Assembly: GCA_017506865.1 (NCBI GenBank)
Contig: JAFCMP010000551.1
Coordinates: forward strand, 496,001 to 560,000
Length of the DNA stretch: 64,000 bases
DNA from: Tribonema minus
Lineage: Eukaryota > Sar > Xanthophyceae > Tribonematales > Tribonemataceae
Direction: 5' to 3'
A model generated the notes under the pieces. The model had not been told where the DNA came from, searched no databases, and saw only the letters and a program-made list of their open reading frames with translations. The translations under genes and the position numbers were made by a program. Positions 48,529 to 59,400 of the stretch are shown in pieces; position 1 is the first letter of the stretch, and every line of letters starts with the position of its first letter.

Positions 48529-51500
48529 AGTTTTCGCCAATTTGGCACAAACAGAGCCAAAACCAGGAACCAGCCAAGGGCCACTGAGAAGGGAAGCGAG
48601 TGCCACGTGTCAGTTCACCATAAGGTAGCACGACCACAGACCAGTCTCTCGCTGACACGAGCAGCAGTGGTAGTTGACAGGCGACATTTGGGCATTGCAA
48701 GTCTGCTGCCACATCAAAAAGTCAGCCTGCGGAAGAGTGAAGTAGTGTCGCGCACCAGTACCTGACCGTAGCTTCGGCACTATTCAGGCCCCCGGCACTA
48801 GGCGGTGCGCCCCCCTTTGTGTGGTGCGAATGCTGCCTCAACTGTCAGCCGTGGGCCAGTAGGCTGGCTGCGCTTGTGGTGACGTGCTATCGCAGCAGCG
48901 CCGTGCAGCAGCGCCGCTGACATGATTTAATTCAATTTCACGTGCACTCTGGTGCCGCATATTTGCTGGTCATATCAGACCTCTCTGTATACGCCTTGTA
49001 GCTGATGCAATGCGGGATGTACACGCGTGCCTGCCTTATGCGCGGCGTTGTCGCTACATCATTCGTTTTGTTGCTCAGCGTACACATGTATGCCCGCTAG
49101 TGTGCGGGGCGTTGGTGCACTGATACAGCACCCGTTTGTTACTGTGGCGTGTACTGCGTTATGAATATTGTATATCAATAACATATATAAAAAATACAAT
49201 ATACTTCTAAGTATATGTATATACATATATACATATGTGCATTTCATGCATACCTTACAAATTATATTTATTTTGAACTTCATGCACATGTTATATAGTG
49301 TGCTCGGGAACCCCTTGACGTTCGTGTGCTAGCGGGTGCTGCCACGGCGTGGCCGTCGCATGTGATCCGTAACAGTCAGTCACAGTATAGCGGTTGCTCG
49401 ACGCGTGTGTTCCCTCATATATCGTGCACATTTTAGTCGTAGAGACAGCAGCTGGTTTCGCCCGTTGGCGCGCCGTCTCATACCGGGGCAGCGCCTGGAC
49501 GTTTGGGAACCATCGGCGCATGTCTTCTCACATACCAAGCGCAGTTGCGGTCGTAGGGCAGCGCTGTAGTGTCACACTATCACACTGTGTACCCCGTATA
49601 TGTGCAGTCATGCTCATTGGGGCAGCAGATTTAATGACCCACTCACAGTGTGCTAATGGGTACTGCCACGGCGTGCTCATTGCATGTAATCCATAACAGT
49701 CAGTCACAGTGTAGTGATTGCTCGACGCGTGTGTCCCTCACATACCGTGCACGTTTAGGTCGTAGAGGCAGCAGTTGGTTTCGCTCGTTGGCGCGCCTCT
49801 CATATTGGGGCAGCGCCTGGACGTTTGGGAACCATCGGCGCATGTCCTCTCACATACCAACTGCAGTTGCGGTTGTAGGGCAGCGATGCAGTGTTATACT
49901 ATCACTGTGTGACACTGTGTACCCATATTCGCGCAGTCATGCTCATTGGGGCAGTATATGACATGCTCAGAGAATGACATAATCACTGCAGTCAAATTAA
50001 AACTTTCATGAGTCATTTAAGTAGTGCACGCTCATTGCACATGTCCCCTCATATGCCAGGCACGCTGTGGTGTTGGAGGCAGTGGCCAAATTGGATGCAA
50101 TGTATGTACTGGCTCCTGGCATGGTGTCCACTCTTGTCCCGAGTGGTACCCTGTCAGTTGGGTACCGAGTGCAGTATACAGTAGTAGGGGCAGCAATGTA
50201 CAGTCGCACCAACAGTGGCCACAGAATAGTGGTAGCTCATTGTGTGTGTCCCCTCGACGAGCACTTATGCTCCAATATATACAGTATATAATATATTATG
50301 CATATATATATATACACTTGAACTTTGAAAGTGTATCTTAACAATGTACGTGGGCACTACATACTGGAATTTCCGAAGTCAAGGTGGCCTCTAGGTCGGC
50401 GTCTATAGCTACAGTGCGCGCGCTTAGTGACTTATTAATAGGGTTGCTCAGCTTATTAAATTAGCCGTCCAGAGTCACCCGATCCGCATCATCCGAGCAG
50501 CCTTTCTGAGACCACGGTGTGCATCATGCTGACTCGCAGAGCACTCTGTCGGCCTTCCGGCTGTTCTGCAACGGGTGACGGCCCTGCGGGCGGCTTCCGT
50601 CTCGGCGGACACACCGGCGCGCAGGCTGCACGGGCTTGCCGCCGCGTACGGTTCTCGTTTACGTACGTGTGGCGGCGACATGCGGCAGGTGGTGTGCGCG
50701 CTGGGGGGCGAGTTTGCTGCACCGCATTTAAATGCGACACGCATTCGCCGTGCTTTGGAGGCAGTGTCGTTCCCTGCCAGGAAGCTGGCGCTGCTGTGCG
50801 ACGTTGCCACGACTGGCATTCGCCCCCCCGTTAGCGGCTGCAGTGCTCATCAGTATGACGGCGCCCGCTGGCGACTCTGTGGGCGTCGACACGCTGCCCA
50901 CGATGAACTACAGTTACTGCGCATGCTGGCTGAGGAGGAAGTAGCGGGGCACTGCAGTGTACTGCACGCCGACGTTGCGCGATCCCTTCTGCCGCAGCTG
51001 GTAGTGTCGCCGGTGTACTTGATCAGCAAACCGGAATCTGGCAAATTTCGGCGCATCATCGACCTCACGTACTGCGCGGGGTCGAGCGACTCCATCAACA
51101 GTGCTACCGACATGGCGGCGGGTCCCGCTTGCGAGTTCGGTCACGCCTTCGAGCAGTTTTTGAGCAGAGGTGGGTGCACTGCGCCTGGGCCACCCGGACC
51201 GCCACATCTACATCCGCGCGGACGACGTAAAGGCCACCTTTCGGCAGATGAAAACTGACCTTGCGTCCGCTGCGCTGTTCTGCTACCGCCTTGCGGGGCT
51301 AGTGGTCGTGGACCTGCGTGGGCGCTTCGGTTGGCGGCTCACGCCGGGGTTCTTCGATGTCTTTGCACAAGCTATTCAGTGGCAGATGCGGGCGGCGGGG
51401 CCTGGCACTCCCACGTCGGTGGCGTCTCGAGCCATTGCCGCAGCCCATATCCACATCAGCCGACCACCGTCCACTGCCCACATAGCCGCCATTCCCCCCG

Positions 51501-53933
51501 ACCCACTTGCACAACCGCTCGTCCTCAGCGAGGGGGCGCGGTACAACGTGCACTACCACGTTGACGACGGTGTTCAAGCAGACGTGCGAGAGGACGTATT
51601 GCTGCACAGGGCGGCAGTGCTCACAGATGCACACTTTGCACTATTTGGCGCGCACGAGCCTCACCTACGGCCGTGCCCGATCAGCCTAGCCAAGATGGGC
51701 AACTGGTCCACCACAGCAGTCATTCTCGGGATTCAGGTCGACACTGCTACCATGGAGCTTTCGCTACCGGCAGACAAGCGGCGGAAGCTCACGGGGTTGC
51801 TGTTCACCAGCTTCCCGCCATCTAGAATGACCGCAACGGTGCACAACGTGCAAGTTCTGGTCGGCTCGCTGCGGTTCCTGGCGTTGGTAGTGCGGCTGGG
51901 AAAGTACTTCTTGTCTCGGCTGCAAGAGGCGTGCGGATACACAGCCGGGGCCCCGCCGAAATCGATGCTCACGCTGGTCGACGGCTTCCACGATGACTTG
52001 CGCTGGTGGCGCTGGCTGGTGCACCAGACCGAGCTCATGGCGGTGTCCCTGGCCATGCCATTGTGGATGCATGTTAAACGGACGCCAAGCCGGCAGCTAC
52101 TGTCCGACACATCTAAGTGGGGTTGGGGGGCTACTGCGCAGAGCTCAGCGTCTTCTGGCGGCTACCGCTGGCGGATGATCTGCGAGGCCGTTTTAATGGC
52201 AGCAGCGGCAAGGCCATCTTCATCAACGAGTTGGAGCTTGCCGGTATGGTGCTCAACGCGTGGATGGTCCTGGTGCTCGCGCGCGGCGCTGTGGCGGGCG
52301 AGAGCGTGCTGCTCCTCGGCGACAATGTCACAGCCGGCTCGCGCATACACCGCGCGGGGACGGCCCGCCGGGGACCAGCTGGCGCGCTAGTACGGGTGCT
52401 GGCGGTGCTGGAAATCCAGACTGCGGTCAGCTTCCACGCGCGCCATGTGCCCGGCGTCGACAACGGCATTGCTGATCTCCTGTCCCGCGCGTCCTTTGAT
52501 CCGCATCGCTCCTCCCTTGTACCGTCCGCATGGTCACAGCTGCACGTTCCGCCGCCGGTTGCCGGCAATATTTTCGCGATGCTGCGCGGCGACTGCGGCT
52601 TGGAGCGCTGGCTCCAGACACCATCGCTCAATATGCCAGCGCATGGCGGAGCTGGCAGGCCTGGCGCACGGCTACCGGGCAGCCACTCTTCTTAGCCGGC
52701 ACCGACACTGCGGCGGACGCGCTCGATCTGGCGGACTACGTGGCGCACTCCTACCTCGTGGACGACGTCACTGCGGGTACCATCGAAAACCGCCTCTCGG
52801 CAATTAGGTGGCATCACCTGCACACTGCGAGCGTCATACTCGCTCCGCACCCGCTGTGTACAGCCACGCAGTACTCCGTGGCAAAGCTGTGCGGTGCCCC
52901 CAAACCGCGCGAGGGTCTGTTCCTGCCCGCTATAATGGCGGGACGTGCAGCAGCAGCGGCGGCAGGCGGCGTCACGTTAGCGGTCTGGCGCGGCGTTGCC
53001 CTGGCCTTCTTCCTCCTCCTGCGTGCGTCAGAGATATGGGCCTACCACAGCGATGGTCTAGTGCACCCCGACTTCTGCGTGCAGGCGGGAGATGTACACT
53101 TTCGACGGCAGGGGCGGCCGCTCCCTGCTGCCGCCGGTCACACGGCCGACGAAGCCCGTTTCATCATCCGCGGCAGCAAAACCGATCAACTACGAGTTGG
53201 CAGTACGGCGGTGCTGACAGCAGCCGGGGGTGGCTTGGCGGATCCGGTTCGCATATTTGCGGACGTGGTCGCTGCTCTTCCTGCGGCGGCGACGGCGCAG
53301 CACCCCCTCATGTCGGTTGCCACCCGCGCAGGGGGCATTGGTGCTCTCAAACGCAGGGAGGCGGAGCTGCTGATACGCTCGCTCGCAATGCGCCAAGGAC
53401 TGGATCCACGGCAGTACGGTACCCACTCCATGCGCGTCGGGGGCGCCACGACACTGGCCCACGCTGGTGTGCCGGGCCGCCTGATACAGGCAGCCGGCAG
53501 GTGGCGCTCGGACGCGTTTCAAGACTATATCCGACACAACCTCGCCGACTCTAAGCGCATATCATGTGCCTTGGCTGGCGAAGGTCCCCAGCGGGTGTTA
53601 GGCCCCATGGCCTGAGATTGTCTCTCTTGTAGATGAGGGGCGTAGTTTAGGTGCTTGTGGGGGTCTTTTGTGCCTCTGGCCCAGGGGTTTCTCCCCTGAG
53701 CCTCTTTGTCTGTGGGGGCGTTTGTGCGGCGACCCATTGCGCAGTTGCTGCCATGCGTTCCCCGTGAGGATCGTGTTCCCCCCACCGCACATGCCATGTG
53801 ATTTCAGCTGCCCTGTTCTCTTGTGTGCTCAACATCCAAGATGGCATGATGTCCCATAATGCATGCATGTACGCACAGCATTAACCTTGTGCGCCAAAAA
53901 TCGCATCCTGTCGACCAGCCCAGTAGGCTAGTT
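48529..53933 (+). mobile_element. DIRS-like (tyrosine-recombinase) retroelement, nearly whole (fossil)
   Basis: About 5.4 kb inserted in the Gypsy integrase region. Parts in order: a left terminal region (48529-48723), a non-coding stretch with 324-bp tandem repeats (49327-49970), an N-terminal coding region from about 50575, reverse transcriptase with RNase H at about 51170-52500 (YHVDDG at the catalytic aspartates, LLSDTSKWGWGA and HVPGVDNGIADLLSR in RNase H), a tyrosine recombinase at about 52530-53615, and a right terminal region to 53933. The recombinase shows LLRASEIW, HSMRVGGAT, GRW and a terminal YIRH, the expected Arg/His/Arg/Tyr set. AGTT lies at both boundaries. It looks largely complete with at most a few breaks, and is younger than the Gypsy copy it interrupts. 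Confidence 0.85.
49327..49970. repeat. 324-bp tandem repeats inside the DIRS-like element
   Basis: Two long copies, offset by 324 bp and containing GTTTGGGAACCATCGGCGCA, are followed by a partial, more diverged third copy starting near 50030. They precede the coding region and may be part of its untranslated leader or internal repeat system. Confidence 0.75.
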
Positions 53934-54540
53934 CTGGCAGTAACTTGTGGTTTGGTTTGCTGGCAGGGCACGTACGAGCGTACATTGTCTCGGACGTCTG
54001 CGCCCAAACCTCTCCAGTACATGTGCTCTAGCACCTTGACGTGCGTAGCTGCAGTTGAGGGGTGTTGTGCACTGCCGTCGTCGTGACAAAGGCGAAGTCG
54101 AGTGGCTTCAAAGCGTCGGGGACTACCCACTGGGTAATCCGGGAGCCCTTCTTGGAGCGACTAGTCATAAAATGCACAAGCAAGCCATCAGGTTCAGCTG
54201 TGAAAAACTCTTCATTTTGACTCGCAAATCTGGCAATATTCGGGTCAAGGGTCTGGTCGTGTGCTTCTAGGTAGCGTTTCACAGACGAGCAGAAGTGGTC
54301 AGTTGATTTCTTGACACCGCGCAGAGTGCCAGCCAGCGGAAGCAACATGTCCTCCTCACCTTCGTGTTGCACGTCATCTTGACCAGGCATGATTGCAGAG
54401 CACCAGAGGCAGAAGAGAGTTCCACCTTGTGTGGATGCAAAGGAAGTGAGGTATTCACAGGATGCACACGACACAAGGTGGTGGTATTGCTTCCCTACAG
54501 CACGGGGCACTAGAACTTGCCAGAACACGCAAGAACAGGT
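53934..54540 (-). mobile_element. Gypsy-type LTR retroelement, integrase zinc-binding part (fossil)
   Basis: A minus-strand segment resembling the region between RNase H and integrase (LLVHFMTSRSKKGSRITQWV) is followed by the integrase zinc-binding module (HVKVLEHMYWRGLGADVRDN, then CQQTKP). It is cut at 53933 by the DIRS-like element and continues at 48528. The remainder of reverse transcriptase and RNase H expected upstream was not found before the next element. Confidence 0.7.
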
Positions 54541-54589
54541 AACCTAGGAAACTTCTGCAGAATACAATGACCCTTCCACAGTCAGGACG

Positions 54590-54843
54590 AGTACGAGTAA
54601 CGAGTACTCGAGTACTACTCCCCGAAAAATTGAAATTTTAAACGAGTACTCGAGTACTACTCCTCGAAAAATTGAATTTTTGAAACGAGTACTCGAGTAC
54701 TACTCCCCCAGAGAATGAAAATTTATCCGAGTATACGAGTACTTACTCGAGTACTTGGCGAGTACTCTAGTACTTGACGAGTACCAGGAGTACTCAACGA
54801 GTACAAGAGTACTAAACGAGTTACTTGGAGTACTAAACGAGTA
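54590..54843. repeat. Degenerate GAGTACT-rich array
   Basis: Roughly twenty diverged copies of ACGAGTACT and its extension CGAGTACTCGAGTACTACTCC occupy about 250 bp. The unit is self-complementary in part (GAGTACTC), so the tract can fold. It ends at the left boundary of the Stowaway-like element. Confidence 0.8.
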
Positions 54844-56167
54844 CTTCCTCTGTCCCAGTTTGTTAGACAGTTCACTTTGAAAGGCAGTTTTGAGGGCAAA
54901 GATGGCAGCAAATACTCAAGATGCCCTAATGGAAAGAGATCAGCACTGCTGAATTAAGGTTAAGAAGATGTCGGGAGATATACCATGACCCCATGTTGGT
55001 AAACTACGTGCGCACGCGATGGGACCTCAAATATGCCTCATTTTCGTGCACGAATGCACAATAGCAGCCGGGTTTCACGGCAGTATACCCACTTATTGCT
55101 GGTTGTGCACCTGTTGTGGTGCAGTTGGTGTTTGTTATCCCCTTTGCGCTCCCAAAGGTGGTTTTAGACAACCAGACACACCATATCGGGCGCTTTTATA
55201 TGGTCTGCCAGTTGCAGTTGCTTGAGACCTCCTGTGTGTGTGCGCAGCCTGGAGCATGTAATGCACACCAAATCACGACAGTACTGTGGATTTGCGTGTT
55301 GCATTCGATGCGAGGTTGCTCACTGCCACCCATTATAACCTGGCAACACGGAGTGTAGTCATATTGACCATTTACACAGCAAAGCGCCACTTCATGTTGA
55401 AGTGCACGCTGCAGTACTGTCGTCATCGCTACAGCTCTGACCCTGCTGGGGGTGCACACAACACCCTGTGGAGCATGTGCTGGTCAGAAAGCATGGCCTT
55501 TGTGCATCTGACCAAATGACTGCGAGTATTGAGCTTGGCTTAGGGATACAAGGTGCTGCAGTCGACGTAGACCGCGTGAGCCAAAACACGGCAGATTTAG
55601 CGCTGTTCACAGACACACCCGACACCGCCTCCAGCGTGGTGCCAGCGATGGTTGGAGTCTTGCCAGCCTTGCAGCTGCATATGAACGTGCAGCACAGCTC
55701 ACCAGCACCGCCAGCTTGGCAGACAGCGCGCGCATCCTCTGTATTCTGGCACAGATCCTGGGAACCACATCGTGCTCGTTGCCACCGCTGATCACGCACC
55801 ACGAGGTAGCCAATCGCCAGTGCGCTTCACAAACGCTAGCTGTACTGCTACAACGCATTTCCACTTAAGGGTGCCATCGCTCTTATGGCCCATAGCGCAT
55901 GTGGCGCTGCATGTCGTCTGTGTTCAAACTCGCGCAAGCTCAAACTTGCAGTTTTGCCGGTTTTTCCCGCGAGCCGAAACCCTAACCCTCGTAGTGGGAA
56001 TGTGACAACATTTCAAGAAGTGGACCGTTTTCAGAATTAATTAGTGCATGTGAAAGGCCTTGGGGTTCTCTTCCATTTATATAACAGGTCATTGTGCCAG
56101 TGTTGCCATCTTCACTCTCAATATCGCAATTCAAAGTGAACTGTCTAATAAACTGGGACAGAGGAAG
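54844..56167. mobile_element. Stowaway-like Tc1/mariner element, non-coding
   Basis: Inverted repeats of about 65 bp, with several differences, begin CTTCCTCTGTCCCAGTTTGT; the inner side reads AGACAGTTCACTTTGA on both. TA lies just outside each end (54842-54843 and 56168-56169). The terminal sequence resembles plant Stowaway MITE ends (CTCCCTCCGTCCCA-type). No transposase is recognised in the 1.3 kb, though it is longer than most MITEs, so an internally degraded autonomous copy is possible. Confidence 0.65.
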
Positions 56168-56494
56168 TACTAAAATTGCGACGAGTACTTCACAGCAAAC
56201 AGTCATAAAGTACATAGAAGTTGTTGTTACAATCATGTATGACTTCATACACAAGCCCTCACAAAATCCATGCGTGCAATGCCATGATATCTGCGCTGCC
56301 ATATGTCCTCCACACGTGCGCCTGATCAGCGAAAGAATGCAAGATCATGGACAGCATCTGTGTTTGAGGAAATAAACATGATGTACTTTTTATTAATTCT
56401 CGCTCAGGGCGCGAAAAAGCCCAGATGATTGGCATCTAGCTGTAAGGAATCTACATGTCGTATGACAGTCTGAAAGTGTCGCAACGACAACCAC
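56168..56494 (-). other. 3' flank of the non-LTR element
   Basis: Probably the 3' untranslated region of the element whose stop is at 56495-56497. No poly-A tail, short tandem tail or target duplication could be fixed, so its end is unknown. Confidence 0.4.
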
Positions 56495-59400
56495 TCAAAC
56501 GCCGCCGCCGCCAAATGGCATCTCGGGGTCCTCCCCTACGTCCTCCTCCATGTGCCCCCCCCCCCTGGATTCTGCCATGTGTGTCATGACACGGCCAGAG
56601 TACGCCATGTGGAGCGCTGCCGACAGTGCCGAGCGTAAGCGCGCCAGGGCGATGCCCTTGAGAGCTTTAGGGCGCGCTCCTCCGGGCACTGACATCCTGC
56701 TGGCATACTCCGTCGCCACAGCCTCCAGCAGCTTCCGCCCCTGCTCCCCGATGCTGCCAAATGACCCTATTGCCAATGTGGCAAGTTTGTAGCAATTCTG
56801 ATCATAATGACCAGAATAGTGGGTAGTTTTGGCGGCCTCTTGGTCGCGGCAGCATCGCTCGGGGTCTGCTGCAGTCTTCGCCGCCCGCGACGCCACCTGT
56901 GCCTCGAAGCAGGTAACGTCCACCATGAGCGGTAGGTGGCGTGTCGGGTCGTCGTAGCCGGTCACCGGGAAGGCGTCGGCAGGCAGCACGATGTCCATCC
57001 TGCGACTCCCCGGCGGCCCGGCGGACCCCAGAAACGGCGTGTAGTCCTCGTCCACCAGTCCCGTTTTGAGGTATTGCCGCAGGAGGCGCTGCGTGGCCCT
57101 CTTGACGCTATTGTGGACAATGGTGTCGTGCGCCTTGACGCGTGGCGCTTGACACAGCCGTGCATGCAGGGTGCCGCCCGGCGACTTCCCGCACAGCTTG
57201 CAGCCTGCCGTCTGCTCCTCTACTCCGATGGCGCGTTTGACGGCCAGCTGCCAGGATAGGCCATCGAACGAAGCCGTTGTGGAGTACATGGGCTCGTTGA
57301 GGAATGCCATGCCGATCGAGTGCATGTGGCGCTGCGACCGGAATCGAGCAAGTGCTTGCGTGCGTTGCGTGCCCTGCGGCAGCTGTTGCAGGTCCGCCTC
57401 CACCTTATCTGCAAGCTCGGTAGCGACGGCATCTGCAAGCGCACTCTGATTGGGGCGCTTCAGGCTACACTGCAACTGCAGAGCACTGGCGTCAAGTACG
57501 CAAGCAGCATCCGCACCAGTGCCACCACCTGCTGTCGGCCGCAGCGGCGGCTGCTGCGTAGGTGGTTGCTGCTGCAGTGGCGTTAGCGCTGGTGGCAGTA
57601 TATGTTCCAGCTTGTCACCTGTTGCTGCACGTAGAGATGTGGCAGCTGTGGCGATCGTCTGCATGAGGGGCAGGCGCGCCACCTCTGCTGCTGCTGCGCC
57701 TTGTAGCATTGCTGGTGTGGAACGCGCAGCGCCTGAATTGACGGCTGCCGCTGCTGCGTGCGCTGGTGCTGCAGCTGTGCCGCCTGCCGTTGCTGCTGCT
57801 GCCAGTGGTGTTGCTGCTGCCGCAGGTGTTGGTGCAGCACCTGCCGCATTGGCCGCTGCCACCGCCATTGCCGCTGTCGCAGCCGGCACGGTTGCGGCGC
57901 CGCCTGCCGACGCTGCTCCTGTTGCAGGTGCTGCAGCAGCCCTTAGGCTAGTAGGGCCTGTAGCAGCTGTATTGCCTATGCCCGCAGCCGCTGCTGTTGA
58001 TGCTGCAGTTAGTGATGCCGCCGAGGCCACTTGAGGTGCAACATGTGCTGCCGCTGCTGCAGCAGCCTCTGATGCTGGAGCAGCTGCTGCTGCCGCCGCT
58101 GCTGCTGCCGCCGGAGTAGTTGCGCCGTGCGCCGCCGCTGCTGCTGCTGCCGCTGGTGCCGCCTGTGCTGCCGCCGCGGCCCCTGATCCAGCGGCAGCTG
58201 CGTCGTGTGTTGCCGGAATGGCTGCGCCATAAGCGCGGCCAGCCGCTGATGCAGTTGCCGCTGCCGGGGCGGTCGCGCCTCCACTGGCAACCGCCGCTGC
58301 CGCTGTAACAGTTGCCGCTGCTGATGCTGCTGGTGCTGGTGCTGCTGCCGCTGCTGCCGGTGCCGCTTGTGTTGCCGCATCCTCAGCAGCGTTGTCTGCA
58401 GCCGCTTGAGGAGCCGCCTGCTGCAGCACCCCCGCCCATCCAGAGAGTGCTGGTTGCAGCGCTTGCAACGTGCCCGCCACATACGCAGCATCAGCGATGT
58501 CGCAGGCGCTGGTAATGCCAAGGCCGCCATGCCGTGTTGGGAGTCGCGCTTGCTGTAAGGCTGGGCCGTGCGCTGCCAGATGGAAGTGGGCCCCACTTTG
58601 CTCAAACTGGCGCCAGGTCTGGCCTGGTGGCTGCAGGCCCATTGAGTGCTCAAGCACCCACTGCGTGACCCGATCCCACTCCTTGGCGGCTGGCGCTGTC
58701 TGCGTAGTGGGAATGGTGCGCAGGCAGTACGTCATGCGAGGCACCACGCAGTAGCGCAGTAACCTGAACATAGCCCTCGGAGATGTCAGGCGCGCGCATC
58801 GCTCTGCAAATCGAGCCCCTGCCCCGCCTGCACCCGCTTCCCTGCGCAGCCATGCGTCCACAAAGCTGCTGTGGCCCACCGGCACCCCCAGCAACACAGC
58901 TCCACGGTTCTGATTTTCATCCGTATCCCCCACTAGCTGAACGCCCAGCTGCTGCAGCAGTTGCCGCTCGTGGTCTGTCACCACATGCCCCCTGCCAGGC
59001 AGCGCGCGTGACTTGGTGAGGTTTAGCTCCAGCCCCACCTCCGCAAAGTGTTGTTTGAGCTGCGCCACCGCCTGTATGTCATCCTGAGTCAGCGTGCAAG
59101 CGCCTGTTCGGACGTTGGCATCGTCCATGTAGGCGCCCATCCGCCTCCGCGCGCGCTGCGCAGCCGCCGCCTCATTGAACCGTTTCAAGCACTGAGCAAT
59201 GGCGCCGCAGAAGAGCATCGGTGCCGCGGGGTCCCCCTGCTTAAACCCGCGCTGAGACATGATGATGCGCGTGGAGCCGTCAACGTGCTGGAACAGCAGG
59301 CGTGGCCGAGTGCGAACGTATGTGCCGATGAAGTAGTCGAGGAAGTCCGGCAGCTGTGCTGCTACCCATTCCGCTGCCGCCAGGACGAACACCATGTTGA

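Noticed and set aside
49327-49970. CRISPR-like appearance of regular repeats
   Set aside because: Units are 324 bp, without short repeats and unique spacers, in a eukaryotic retroelement.
57450-58034. Plus-strand Ala-rich open frame
   Set aside because: It is the antisense shadow of the Ala-rich part of the LINE polyprotein; GC-periodic sequence keeps all frames open.
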